Below, one piece after another: positions 11,181 to 19,322 of a stretch of 64,000 bases of DNA. The stretch lies in the NCBI RefSeq assembly GCF_022808935.1, contig NZ_JAKZFR010000004.1:186001-250000 (forward strand), written 5' to 3'. Source of the DNA: Geothrix sp. SG200 (GTDB taxonomy: Bacteria > Acidobacteriota > Holophagae > Holophagales > Holophagaceae). Made by a program: the position numbers and the translations under genes. The notes under the pieces are model-generated. The model did no database searches. It was given only the letters and a program-made list of their open reading frames with translations, and was not told the origin of the DNA. Every line of letters begins with the position of its first letter. Position 1 is the first letter of the stretch.

Positions 11181-11861
11181 ATGGATTATCAGCAGTCGTG
11201 GCAGGGAGCTTCCACCGGAGCGCAGTCCCGCGTCGATTTTGTCCGAAGCGTCTATTTGTGGCTCATGGGCGGGTTCGCCGTGGCGGCCCTGGGCGCCTTC
11301 AGCGCCCCCCTGGTGGGGACCGCGCTGATCTCCGTGGCGGGCCGCTTCTGGTTCTGGGTGCTGTTCGGCATCCAGTTCGGATCGCTGATGTTCGCCTCCC
11401 GAGTGAGCCGGCGGAAGCCCCTCAATCGGGTGGCCTACGTCCTGTTCACCTTCATCTCGGGCGTCATCGCGGGCATCGTGGCCCTGGCGCTGGCCCAGGG
11501 CGCCGGGTTCATGCCCGTCTTCATGGCCTTCGGCCTCACGGGCGTGGTGTTCCTCACCCTGACGGTCACGGCCTTCGTGTCCAAGAAGGACTTCAGCTTC
11601 CTGCGGAACTTCGTCATCGTCGGCATCGCCGTGATGTTCTTCGGCAGCCTGGCGGCGGCCATCTTCCACCTGGAGACCTTCAGCCTGATCATCTCCGGCG
11701 TCGCGGTCATCGCCTGCTCGGCCAAGCTGCTCTGGGACACCTCCGCCATGCTCCGCACCAGCGACTTCGGCGATCCCACCGGGTTCGCCCTGGCCCTGTT
11801 CGTGAGCCTCTACAACATCCTGATCTCCCTGATGAACCTTCTCGGCGGACGTCGCCGCTAG
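11181..11861 (+). CDS. Bax inhibitor-1 / YccA family membrane protein
   Basis: A 226-residue protein with a short hydrophilic N terminus followed by about seven transmembrane helices, ending in a helix and a basic tail (LLGGRRR). The pattern FVRSVYLWLMGGFAVAALGAF and the late SLYNILISLMNLLGGRR are characteristic of the BI-1 family (YccA/YbhL/TegT). Bacterial members are calcium-leak-like or pH-sensitive membrane proteins, and YccA modulates FtsH in Escherichia coli. GGAG precedes the ATG. It lies directly upstream of two periplasmic folding factors, which suggests, without proving, a role in envelope quality control. Confidence 0.9.
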   Translation: MDYQQSWQGASTGAQSRVDFVRSVYLWLMGGFAVAALGAFSAPLVGTALISVAGRFWFWVLFGIQFGSLMFASRVSRRKPLNRVAYVLFTFISGVIAGIVALALAQGAGFMPVFMAFGLTGVVFLTLTVTAFVSKKDFSFLRNFVIVGIAVMFFGSLAAAIFHLETFSLIISGVAVIACSAKLLWDTSAMLRTSDFGDPTGFALALFVSLYNILISLMNLLGGRRR

Positions 11862-11887
11862 CGCCTTTCCGGCACCCAAGGAATCCC

Positions 11888-12979
11888 ATGCTCCGTGCTT
11901 CCCTGATCTCCATGATCGCCCTCGGTGTCGTCGCACAGGAGCCCGCCAAGGCTCCCGCGCCGGCTCCGGCCCCGGTTCAAGCCCAGGCCCCGGCCCAGGC
12001 CGCTGCCCCGAAACCCCAGGTCCCCGCGCCCAAGTCCCAGGCCCCAGCGCCCAAGCCCGAAGAGGTGGTGCTGGCCAAGGTGGGCGGCGAGCCCATCACC
12101 GAGGCCGATTTCCAGGCCGCCTTCCGCCTGCTGAACCAGCAGGAGCAGATGCAGATCCTCATGATCCAGGGCGGCAAGGAGGAGTTCGTCAAGCGCATGG
12201 CCGAGAGCAAGCTCCTGGCCGTGAAGGCCAAGCGCATGGGGCTGGACCAGACCCCTGCCTTCCATCAGGCCGTGGAGCGCACCAAGGATGACCTGCTCGC
12301 CCGCGAGTACCTGGCCAAGGAGAGCGAAGCCCTCCAGAAGAAGCTCGCGGTCTCCGACGATGACGTGAAGGCGTTCTACGAGAAGCACAAGGACCGCTTC
12401 AAGCAACCCGAGCTGGCCAGCGTCCGCCACATCCTAGTGTCCGTGAAGCGCGAGGGCGAGGAGAAAGGCCTGAGCGAGGCCGCGGCCAAGGCCAAGATCG
12501 CCAAGATCCAGGCCGAGCTGAAGAAGGGCGCCAAGTTCGACGCCCTGGCGAAGAAGTACAGCGACGACCCGGGCAGCAAGGAGAACGGCGGCCTCTACGA
12601 GGATGCCGACCCCTCCACCTGGGTGCCCGAGTTCGGCGCCGCCGCCCGCACCCAGCCCATCGGCAAGGTGGGGGCCCCCGTGAAAACCCAGTTCGGCTAC
12701 CACCTGGTGAAGGTGGAAAGCCGCAAGCCGGCCCGTGAAGTGCCCTTCGAGGAGGCCAAGCAGGTGGCCGAGCAGGGCGCCCAGCGGGAGCGGCAGGCCG
12801 CCATCTGGAACGAGCTGATGGACAGCCTCCGCAAGGAGATCCCCTTCGAGCTGACCAAGCCTTCGCCCTCGGAGGCCCCCGCGCCCAAGGCGCCGGCGGC
12901 GCCGAAGGCCGAGGATCCCAAGGTCGCCCCCCAGGCCGCTCCCAAGGAAGGCGAAGCGCCCAAGGGAGGTGCCCGTTGA
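11888..12979 (+). CDS. Exported peptidyl-prolyl isomerase, parvulin/PrsA type
   Basis: A 363-residue protein with a short signal peptide (MLRASLISMIALGVVAQ) and a Pro/Ala/Gln-rich linker to about residue 58. A SurA-N-like helical region (GEPITEADFQAAFRLL...) and a PPIC rotamase domain follow (SVRHILVSVKRE ... FDALAKKYSDDPGSKENGG ... FGYHLVKVE, about residues 180-280). The tail is again Pro/Ala/Lys-rich. It should isomerise prolyl bonds and chaperone outer-membrane or periplasmic proteins. Its stop overlaps the start of the next isomerase gene (TTGA), so the two are translationally coupled. The low-complexity ends are unusual compared with SurA. Confidence 0.88.
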   Translation: MLRASLISMIALGVVAQEPAKAPAPAPAPVQAQAPAQAAAPKPQVPAPKSQAPAPKPEEVVLAKVGGEPITEADFQAAFRLLNQQEQMQILMIQGGKEEFVKRMAESKLLAVKAKRMGLDQTPAFHQAVERTKDDLLAREYLAKESEALQKKLAVSDDDVKAFYEKHKDRFKQPELASVRHILVSVKREGEEKGLSEAAAKAKIAKIQAELKKGAKFDALAKKYSDDPGSKENGGLYEDADPSTWVPEFGAAARTQPIGKVGAPVKTQFGYHLVKVESRKPAREVPFEEAKQVAEQGAQRERQAAIWNELMDSLRKEIPFELTKPSPSEAPAPKAPAAPKAEDPKVAPQAAPKEGEAPKGGAR

Positions 12980-13959
12980 AGGCGCTGAATCCCATCCTCG
13001 CCCTGGCACTGCTGGCGCCCGCGGGGCTGTCCGCCGAGGTGCGCGAGGAGATTCTCGTCATCGTCAACAGCCACATCATCACCCGCCGCGATCTGACGCA
13101 GGCCGTGGAGCAGCAGAACGCGGCCCTCTACCGCCAGTTCTCCGGCAAGGAGCTGGATGAGAAGCTGCAGACCGCCCGGGAGAAGACCCTGCAGGGGATG
13201 ATCGACGCCTACCTGCTGGAGGACAAGGGCGACGAGCTGGGCTCGCCCATCACGGACGACTACGTCCGCGCCAGCATCGACGGCATCAAGAAGGAGAACA
13301 ACTTCGCCACGGACGCCGATCTGGAGCGGGCCCTGAAGACCAGCCTCGGCATCGGCCTCCCCGAGTTCATGAAGCGCCAGAAGCAGCAGGCCACCCAGCA
13401 GTACGTCCTGCAGCGGGAGGTGTTCTCGAAGGTGGCCGTGGAGGACAACGAGCTGCGGGCCTACTACGAGGACCACAAGGACGAGTACCGCCTCCCCAGC
13501 CGCTTCCGCATCCGGGAGCTGGTGCTGGCCAAGGGCGCCACACCCGAGGAACTGGCGGCGTCCCGCGCGAAGCTGACGGAGATCCAGGCGGCGCTCAAGG
13601 CCGGGAAATCCTTCGAGGAGCTGGCCCGCCAGAACTCCGTGAGCCCCAGCAAGGCCACCGGGGGCGACCTGGGCTGGATGAACAAGGGCTTCCTCCGCGC
13701 CAGCATCGAGGAGGCTGCGGTGAAGCTCAAACCCGAGCAGGTCTCGGCCCCCATCGAGACGGACAAGGACATCTACCTCATCCAGCTCATCGCCCTGGAG
13801 GACGCGCCGGTCAAGGACTTCGCGGAAGTGAAGGCCAAGATCCTGGAGAAGCTCCAGGAGCCCAAGGCCCAGAACGCCATCGAGCAGTACCTCGCCAACC
13901 TGCGGATGCGCGCGAACATCCGCTACCTGGTGCCCAAGGAACAGATCCTGAAAGGCTGA
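12976..13959 (+). CDS. Periplasmic peptidyl-prolyl isomerase, SurA family
   Basis: A 327-residue protein beginning with a signal peptide (MKALNPILALALLAPAGLSA). The SurA-type N-terminal chaperone domain starts at EVREEILVIVNSHIITRRDL, the classic opening of SurA proteins. One parvulin domain follows (RFRIRELVLAKG ... SFEELARQNSVSPSKATGGDLGW, about residues 175-275), then a C-terminal helix. Only one PPIC domain is seen, whereas Escherichia coli SurA has two. The start is TTG with GGGAGGT five bases upstream and overlaps the previous stop. It probably guides outer-membrane protein assembly together with its partner gene. Confidence 0.9.
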   Translation: MKALNPILALALLAPAGLSAEVREEILVIVNSHIITRRDLTQAVEQQNAALYRQFSGKELDEKLQTAREKTLQGMIDAYLLEDKGDELGSPITDDYVRASIDGIKKENNFATDADLERALKTSLGIGLPEFMKRQKQQATQQYVLQREVFSKVAVEDNELRAYYEDHKDEYRLPSRFRIRELVLAKGATPEELAASRAKLTEIQAALKAGKSFEELARQNSVSPSKATGGDLGWMNKGFLRASIEEAAVKLKPEQVSAPIETDKDIYLIQLIALEDAPVKDFAEVKAKILEKLQEPKAQNAIEQYLANLRMRANIRYLVPKEQILKG

Positions 13960-13963
13960 TGCC

Positions 13964-14287
13964 GTGCGCCTCGACGCCTTCCTCAAGAAGAGCCTGCTCA
14001 TCAAGCGGCGCGAGCTGGCCAACCAGCTCTGCGACGAGGGGATGGTGCGCGTGAACAACGTGCCCCGGAAGGCCAGCCACGAGGTCAAGGTCCAGGACGA
14101 GCTGGAGTTCCCCCTGTACAACCGCGTGCTGAAGGTCCGGGTGCTATCGCTGCCGGAAGGCAACGTGAAGAAAGCGGACCAGTGGTCGCTCTTCGAGGTG
14201 CTGGAGGACAAGCGGCTGCCCCTGGACCTGGGCTACGGCGACGAGGACCCCTTTTCCTCCCCGTCCAAGCCACCGCGCAGTCATTGA
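13964..14287 (+). CDS. S4-domain RNA-binding protein (HslR-like)
   Basis: A 107-residue protein almost entirely made of one S4 fold: MRLDAFLKKSLLIKRRELANQLCDEGMV... followed by VRVNNVPRKASHEVKVQDELEF. This layout matches HslR/Hsp15 and the RqcP-like S4 proteins that bind ribosomal or tRNA-like RNA, in some cases stalled 50S subunits. The start is GTG 13964, four bases after the stop of the SurA-like gene, so it continues the operon. The C-terminal 25 residues are acidic/proline-rich and outside the S4 fold. Confidence 0.88.
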   Translation: MRLDAFLKKSLLIKRRELANQLCDEGMVRVNNVPRKASHEVKVQDELEFPLYNRVLKVRVLSLPEGNVKKADQWSLFEVLEDKRLPLDLGYGDEDPFSSPSKPPRSH

Positions 14288-14338
14288 CAGCCGCTGTCGC
14301 ATCGGCCGCCCGAGCCTGATGGGACAGAAGGAGAACCG

Positions 14339-15325
14339 ATGTCCGACCAGCCGATCCTCCGGAGCCTGAAAGAAGGCGCGGCCTTCCAGGGCTTCCTCCT
14401 GGCCCAGGAGGCCGCCTACAAGGTGAGCGCCAAGGGCAGCGAGTACCTGGAACTCAAGCTTTCGGACGCCTCCGGCGACCTCAAGGCCTTCCTCTGGGAC
14501 GTGCGGGCCATCGAAGGCGACATGGACGCGGTGCAGCCCGACGCCTTCCTCTGGGTGAAGGGCGCCGTGACCAGCTACAACGGACGCCTCCAGATGAAGC
14601 TGGACAAGGTGCGCTTCGCCGCGGACGCGGAGGTGGGCGACTTCTCCCGTTTCTTCCCTGTCAGCGCCCGCCCCGTGCCGGAGATGCTGGCCGAGCTGGA
14701 CGCCCTCATCGCCTCCGTGGGGGATCCCTGGATCCGCGGCCTGCTGGAGGACCTCTTCGTGGCGGATGCGGACCTGCGGGCGGCCTTCGCCCAGGCCCCG
14801 GCGGCCAAGTCCATGCACCACGTCTTCCTGGGCGGCCTGCTGGAGCACACCCTGTCCGTGGCGGGCATGGCTGATCGCGCCTGCGCCCACTACCGGGCCT
14901 TGAACCGGGACCTGGTGCAGGCGGGCGTGCTGCTCCACGACGTGGGCAAGACGGCGGAATTGAGCTACCAGCGCAGCTTCGGCTACACGGATGCGGGCAA
15001 CCTCCTGGGCCACATCGCCCTGGAAACCGACTGGATCAACCGGGCGGTGGGCAAGATCCCCGGATTTCCGGAGGACCTCCGCCTGCAGATCCTGCACATC
15101 GTCCTCTCCCACCATGGCCGGCTGGAATTCGGCTCCCCCGTGCTGCCCAAGACCCCGGAGGCCCTGCTGGTCCACTACCTGGACGACCTGGACGGCAAGC
15201 TGGAGGTGATGCTCCGGGCCACGCAGGATGAGTCGGACAGCGGGTCCTGGAGCCCCTACCACCGGGCCCTGGACCGCATGGTCTACCGGCGGCGGTGGCC
15301 GAAGGCGGGCTCTGTCGAAAAGTGA
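14339..15325 (+). CDS. 3'-5' exoribonuclease YhaM-like HD-domain protein with OB fold
   Basis: A 328-residue protein. The first half (about 15-105) is an OB-fold nucleic-acid-binding domain (FLLAQEAAYKVSAKGSEYLELKLSDASGD). The second half is an HD hydrolase: MHHVFLGGLLEHTLSVA, then LLHDVGKTAEL carrying the HD pair, and ILSHHG-like IVLSHHGRLEFGSP. This OB-HD arrangement is that of YhaM/CBF1 exoribonucleases, which use divalent metal ions. Spacing from the S4 gene is 51 bp, and GGAG precedes the start. No terminator is evident downstream before the next gene. Confidence 0.85.
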   Translation: MSDQPILRSLKEGAAFQGFLLAQEAAYKVSAKGSEYLELKLSDASGDLKAFLWDVRAIEGDMDAVQPDAFLWVKGAVTSYNGRLQMKLDKVRFAADAEVGDFSRFFPVSARPVPEMLAELDALIASVGDPWIRGLLEDLFVADADLRAAFAQAPAAKSMHHVFLGGLLEHTLSVAGMADRACAHYRALNRDLVQAGVLLHDVGKTAELSYQRSFGYTDAGNLLGHIALETDWINRAVGKIPGFPEDLRLQILHIVLSHHGRLEFGSPVLPKTPEALLVHYLDDLDGKLEVMLRATQDESDSGSWSPYHRALDRMVYRRRWPKAGSVEK

Positions 15326-15515
15326 TCAATGTGATGAATTGGCTGGCCACTTCTGGACGTATTTGAACGGATTTGCCGCCCTGTGGGCAGGTCTGGCTCG
15401 GCAGAAGGTGAAAGGAAGTCCTGCCTATTCAGATGATGTGCTAAACCTGCCCTGATCGCGGCGCTCTGGCACGCCTCTGGCCCTATCGGAAGATCCCACC
15501 CTTCCGAGGTGCGCC

Positions 15516-16001
15516 ATGAAGCTGTCCCGCAAGGCCAAACGCTACGACGAATCCGTGTTGCCCGGCGAATTCCAGGGCTTCGTGCCCTTCCGCCAGGCCG
15601 ATGCGGAGCTGGACAGCACCCTGGAGGGGTTCCTCCGCCGGGACGACGGCGGCGTGCAGCTGGGCGAAATGGTCCTGGAGTGCCACGCGCCCAAGCGCCT
15701 CAGCTTCGCCAAGCTGAAGACGAAGGCCGAGATGCTCTCCGAGAAGGTGGACTACCTGAAGGAGCGTCTGGAGATCGTGGACCATGACCGCCGGGGGATG
15801 TACATCCAGCTCCGCAGCCTGCCGCCCTACAAGGACGACACCCAGATCCAGTTCAACGAGATCAGCCTCGGCAAGAACAAGGTGGTGGTGAAGCGCATCG
15901 CCTTCTTCCGCAAGGAGGAGGTGAAGCAGCAGGTGCCCCTCAACCTCTCCGAGCTGGAGCTCAAGCGCCTCCTGTTCGATATTCGACAGGCGATTGCATA
16001 G
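15516..16001 (+). CDS. Conserved hypothetical protein
   Basis: A 161-residue soluble protein (MKLSRKAKRYDESVLPG...) that I cannot assign to a family. It has no signal peptide or TM segment. The middle (FAKLKTKAEMLSEKVDYLKERLEIVDHD) is likely a helical hairpin or coiled coil, and the C-terminal half looks like a small beta-sheet domain (QIQFNEISLGKNKVVVKRIAFF). GAGG lies upstream of the ATG. It stands alone, 190 bp after the YhaM-like gene (that gap shows no clear element), and ends just before a strong bidirectional terminator. Codon usage is like its neighbours, so I consider it a real gene. Confidence 0.75.
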   Translation: MKLSRKAKRYDESVLPGEFQGFVPFRQADAELDSTLEGFLRRDDGGVQLGEMVLECHAPKRLSFAKLKTKAEMLSEKVDYLKERLEIVDHDRRGMYIQLRSLPPYKDDTQIQFNEISLGKNKVVVKRIAFFRKEEVKQQVPLNLSELELKRLLFDIRQAIA

Positions 16002-16029
16002 ATGCGTAAATCTTTTATTTGTTGGCCAT

Positions 16030-16068
16030 AACATCAAAAAGGGCGCCGATGGCGCCCTTTTTGATGTT
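16030..16068. terminator. Bidirectional intrinsic terminator
   Basis: A perfect 18-bp inverted repeat (AACATCAAAAAGGGCGCC, 3-base loop GAT, then its exact complement) lies between the convergent hypothetical gene and the lapA-lapB fusion. The A run on one side and T run on the other give a GC stem followed by a U-tract on either strand, so it should stop transcription from both directions. A second perfect 9-bp hairpin (GCTGCGCCG, loop TTC) follows at 16069-16089. Confidence 0.9.
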
Positions 16069-16184
16069 GCTGCGCCGTTCCGGCGCAGCGCGGACCATGG
16101 GAGCGAGGGGCCAACCTGTGTGTGATGCTCTGCTGGACGGGTGCCCGGCTCGGAACGCGGCACTGCCGCGCCCCTCGCCACCCG

Positions 16185-17549
16185 TCACAGCATCGCCATC
16201 CAGCTCCCCGATTCTCCTCGGACCGGGTTCTCGGGCAGGTCGCTCTCCTTGAACAGGAAGTGGCTGCTGTTCCAGCTCCCGCAGCTGTCGCAGCGGTCCA
16301 CGTAGTCCTGGGTCTTGTGGCCGCAGACGGCGCACTCAAAGCGGAACTTGAGGACGCCCAGGTTCCGCAGCAGCTGACGGTACTCGTTCAGGGCGGCATC
16401 CAGGCGTGCGCGCCGGCTGTGGATCTTGGCCATGAAGAAGAACAGGATCGGGCTGTAGACCACCTGGCTGCGCACCTCCTGGAACAGGTCCAGGGCCTCG
16501 TCCAGGATCTCCAGGCGGTAGAGCATCTTGCCCAGGAAGAACTTGGCCGTGGTGGCGTGCTTGGAGGTGGCGGCCACCTTGCGCATGACGGCCAGGCCGT
16601 CTTCGGGCCGGCCCAGCTGGATGAAGTAGTCCTCGATCTCCTGGAGGAAGGTGCCCTCGCCGGTCTTGCGGAAGCCCTCCAGCCAGATCTCGAGACCCTG
16701 GGCCTCCTGGTCCTGGAGGATCATGCAGCGGCCGAGGCTGAGGTAGGCGGGCACGAAGTCCGGCTCGTCCTTGATGACCTGCTGGAAGATCTGGGCGGCA
16801 TCCTTGAACTGGTCCGCCTCGACCTTGGCCAAGCCGGCCTGGTAGGCCAGGGCCGAGCCCTGGGCCTTCTCGCCCTGGGTGAGCTCCGCGGGGAAGTTCG
16901 CCTGCAGCTTCTTGTGGGTCTCCACCGCCTCGTCCCAGCGCTGGGCGTCCATGTGGATGGCCCGCATGCGCCGCAGCGCGCGCAGGGCCTTCTTGGGGTC
17001 GTCGGAGGCCAGCTTCTTCAGGACGCCCAGGGCCGCCTCGGGATTCCGCACGGCCATCAGGGCCTCGGCCAGCTGGTAGCGGGCCTCCACCAGATCGTGA
17101 TCCTCCTCGCAGAGAGCCCGGAAGAGCGTCACCGCCTCTTCGGGGTGGCCCGTCTTCAGGAGCACGTCGCCCATCAGCATGCGGGCCGGCACGTGTTCCT
17201 TGCGCTGCTCCAGGATGCCCTCGAGGATCGTCTTCGCCTCACGCGGCAGGCCGTGGGCCACGAGGTCGCGGGCGTCCTGCACGCGCTCCGAGATCCGCTT
17301 CACCAGGCGGGTGTCGGCCGATTCGCTCAGACCGCGGATCAGGCGCACCAGCTCCATGATGCCGGTGTAGAGCACGTTCAGCAGGAACCCCAGCAGGAAG
17401 GCCAGGAGGATCACGCTCTGGATCTTGATGTCCTCGCCGAAGATGACCACTTCGCGCACCAGCAGGTCGTGGTTCGTGAGGTACAGGTTGCCCAGCACGA
17501 AGAGCACGAAGGCCAGGAGCACGAAGAAGAACACGTTCACAAGACGCAT
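16185..17549 (-). CDS. lapB: LapA-LapB fusion: DUF1049-like membrane domain, TPR array and rubredoxin-type zinc ribbon
   Basis: A 454-residue protein. Residues 1-75 have two TM helices and match the LapA (DUF1049) layout (FVLGNLYLTNHDLL ... LLAFLLGFLLNVLYTGIMELVRL). Residues about 85-395 are TPR repeats (AKTILEGILEQRKEHVPAR, HPEEAVTLFRAL, PEAALGVLKKLA and others). Cys406 begins a CxxC...CxxC ribbon (CAVCGH ... CDSCGSWNS) typical of the LapB/YciM rubredoxin domain. In enterobacteria LapA and LapB are separate and control LPS assembly by promoting LpxC degradation by FtsH; here both parts seem joined. The gene is monocistronic between terminator and UDG. An LPS-control role is inferred from architecture. 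Confidence 0.85.
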   Translation of the reverse strand: MRLVNVFFFVLLAFVLFVLGNLYLTNHDLLVREVVIFGEDIKIQSVILLAFLLGFLLNVLYTGIMELVRLIRGLSESADTRLVKRISERVQDARDLVAHGLPREAKTILEGILEQRKEHVPARMLMGDVLLKTGHPEEAVTLFRALCEEDHDLVEARYQLAEALMAVRNPEAALGVLKKLASDDPKKALRALRRMRAIHMDAQRWDEAVETHKKLQANFPAELTQGEKAQGSALAYQAGLAKVEADQFKDAAQIFQQVIKDEPDFVPAYLSLGRCMILQDQEAQGLEIWLEGFRKTGEGTFLQEIEDYFIQLGRPEDGLAVMRKVAATSKHATTAKFFLGKMLYRLEILDEALDLFQEVRSQVVYSPILFFFMAKIHSRRARLDAALNEYRQLLRNLGVLKFRFECAVCGHKTQDYVDRCDSCGSWNSSHFLFKESDLPENPVRGESGSWMAML

Positions 17550-17588
17550 GGGCCGACCTCGAAAGCTGGGCCTAGCATGACATGACAG

Positions 17589-17628
17589 GCTTCAGTCTTC
17601 AGTCCTCAGTCTTCAGTCCTTGGTCTTC
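17589..17628. repeat. GACTGAGGACTGAAG-type short tandem repeat
   Basis: Several units of TTCAGTC/CCTCAGTC lie at the 3' end of the uracil-DNA glycosylase gene and encode its last residues (LKTED) plus the stop. Related copies occur at 31679, 42923, 42967 and 63809, always at gene edges. Confidence 0.7.
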
Positions 17629-18471
17629 GACGGCCTTGTCCACCCACTCCTTCGCCGCCTTGAGGTCCTCCCACACGGCGCGGCGCACATCCTGGGTGTA
17701 CTGGCGCAGCACGTAGGCGGGGTGGAAGGTGGGCATGACGGGGATCTCTCGGTCGCCCACCCGCACGCGCTTCCACTGGCCGCGCACGCGGGTGATGCCC
17801 TCGCTGACGCCCACCAGCTCACGCAGGGGCGTGGCGCCCAGGGTGACGATCACGGCGGGCCGGATCAGCTCGATCTGGCGGTGCAGGTAGCCCAGGCAGG
17901 CTCTGGCCTCGTCGGGGGCGGGCGTGCGGTTGTCCGGGGGGCGGCACTTCACCACGTTGGCGATGTAGGCGTCCTCGCGCTTCAGCCCGATGGCGCCGAT
18001 CATCTTGTCCAGCAGCTCGCCGGCCTTGCCCACGAAGGGGCGGCCCTGCAGGTCTTCGTCCCGGCCTGGGCCCTCGCCCACGAACATGAGCCGGGCCTTG
18101 GGGTCCCCCTCGCCGAACACGAACTTCAGGCGCCCCGGGCCCAGGGGACAGGCCAGGCAGCCCTGGATGGCCCGCTCCAGGTCCGCCAGGGAGGCTGCGG
18201 TGGCCACGGCCTCCGGGGGCGGGCAGCCGATGGGGTCCGTGGGGCGGACATAAGGTGCCGAGGAGGTCGCCGACGGGGCCCCGGGCCGGGGAGAGGCCGC
18301 AGCCGGCGGCGGGGTCGGGCGGGAGACAGGGCGAGGCCCCGGGTGGGGGGCCGGGCGCGACACTTGGGTGGCGGGGATCGGCTCCGGGGCGGCCATCGGC
18401 TCTCGGACGAGGCCCATCACCCCCAGGTCCTCCAGGGTGTCGCGCCAGGCTTGAAGCGGGTGGTCCGTCAC
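17599..18471 (-). CDS. Uracil-DNA glycosylase, family 4 (iron-sulfur)
   Basis: A 290-residue protein. Residues 1-95 are a Pro/Ala/Arg-rich, probably disordered extension not found in the short thermophilic enzymes. The catalytic domain has the first Fe-S cysteine pair in CLACPLG, the active-site motif FVGEGPGRDEDLQGRPFVGKAG, NVVKCRPPDNRTP (third cysteine), ACLGYL (fourth) and the late MPTFHPAYVLR motif. It removes uracil from DNA after cytosine deamination or dUMP misincorporation and uses a 4Fe-4S cluster for structure. The last codons are formed by an ACTGAGGACTGAAG repeat. The region upstream of its start is a MITE-like element. Confidence 0.92.
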   Translation of the reverse strand: MTDHPLQAWRDTLEDLGVMGLVREPMAAPEPIPATQVSRPAPHPGPRPVSRPTPPPAAASPRPGAPSATSSAPYVRPTDPIGCPPPEAVATAASLADLERAIQGCLACPLGPGRLKFVFGEGDPKARLMFVGEGPGRDEDLQGRPFVGKAGELLDKMIGAIGLKREDAYIANVVKCRPPDNRTPAPDEARACLGYLHRQIELIRPAVIVTLGATPLRELVGVSEGITRVRGQWKRVRVGDREIPVMPTFHPAYVLRQYTQDVRRAVWEDLKAAKEWVDKAVEDQGLKTED

Positions 18472-18483
18472 CCTTCCAGCCTA

Positions 18484-18754
18484 GGAGCCTGTCCAAGTAT
18501 TCGAAAGCCCCGCGATGGCCCCAGGCGGGAGGCCCAGCAAGGAAGGGCCCGCGGGTCGATGTGGTGGCATCGATCAAGGGCGCTGACGCGGCGGGGCGCC
18601 CGCCTGGGGCCATCCCGGAGGGCGCATGACGCCGCGCGTCGCGATGCGGCGTCATGCTCGGATCGCGTAGTGCCCGCTACGCTCACCTCGCCTTCCTGGC
18701 CTCGCTCGCGTGGCACCATGCGCGCGGGGCCTTCCAATTACTTGGACAGGCTCC
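18484..18754. mobile_element. MITE-like element with terminal inverted repeats
   Basis: A 271-bp stretch is bounded by perfect 16-bp inverted repeats (GGAGCCTGTCCAAGTA at 18484-18499, complement at 18739-18754). Similarity continues inward for about 15 more bases (TTCGAAAGCCCCGCG against ATTGGAAGGCCCCGCG). Inside is a second palindrome at 18626-18655 (ATGACGCCGC, 10-base loop, GCGGCGTCAT). There is no transposase and no clear target duplication. It fills nearly the whole gap between the divergent UDG and sigma-factor genes, so it may contribute to their promoters. It looks like a non-autonomous transposon remnant. Confidence 0.6.
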
Positions 18755-18806
18755 TTGTCCGGAACCTCGCCTCCGGTTCGGGCATCCTAGGGTGTCGGAG
18801 CCCCGC

Positions 18807-19322
18807 ATGGAGCAGTCCCCCCAGGAAACCCCGTTCGGCAGCGAGGAGGCCTTTCATGGCGCCTTCGCGGAGCTCTATCCCCGGCTGGTGAGCTATGCCC
18901 GCCGCTACGGGGCGGTCTTTCCCGAGGACATCGCCCAGGAGGCCTTCGTCATCCTCATGCAGCGGGAGGAGCGCGTGGAGCATCCCACCGCCTTCCTGTA
19001 TGGCACCGTCCGCACCCTGTCTCTCACCGAGCGCCGCCCCATGAAGAACCAGAATCTCAGTCTGGAGGCTGTATCCGAGCCCGGCCTGGCCGGCGGCGCG
19101 GACGACCTGGTGCTGAACCAGGAAGTCCGGGAGCGGATGCGCCTGCTTTCTCCCACCTTCCGCGAGGCCCTCTGGCTCTTCGTGGTGGAGGGCCTGTCCA
19201 TCCGGGAGATCGCGGACATCCTCGGCATTCCCGAGGCCACCGTGAAGACCCGCATCCACCGGGCCAAGGCCCAACTCAAAGATCAGCTCAACCCCTCTGG
19301 AGGCGTGCATGTCCTGGTCTGA
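18807..19322 (+). CDS. ECF-family RNA polymerase sigma factor
   Basis: A 171-residue sigma-70 family protein. Region 2 is AFAELYPRLVSYARRYGAVFPEDIAQEAFVILMQREE. Region 4 is LSPTFREALWLFVVEGLSIREIADILGIPEATVKTRIHRAKAQL, a clear helix-turn-helix. The linker is short. I start at ATG 18807 with GGAG upstream, because the upstream in-frame extension reads through the MITE-like element. The last 14 bases overlap the next gene, whose single-pass membrane product is a candidate anti-sigma factor or partner. Target promoters are unknown. Confidence 0.88.
   Translation: MEQSPQETPFGSEEAFHGAFAELYPRLVSYARRYGAVFPEDIAQEAFVILMQREERVEHPTAFLYGTVRTLSLTERRPMKNQNLSLEAVSEPGLAGGADDLVLNQEVRERMRLLSPTFREALWLFVVEGLSIREIADILGIPEATVKTRIHRAKAQLKDQLNPSGGVHVLV

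Noticed and set aside
18626-18655. 10-bp palindrome ATGACGCCGC as a stand-alone operator
   Set aside because: It lies in the middle of the MITE-like element and is better explained as part of that palindromic unit.
18654-18806. Longer N terminus for the sigma factor
   Set aside because: The extension reads through the inverted-repeat end of the MITE-like element and has no family similarity.
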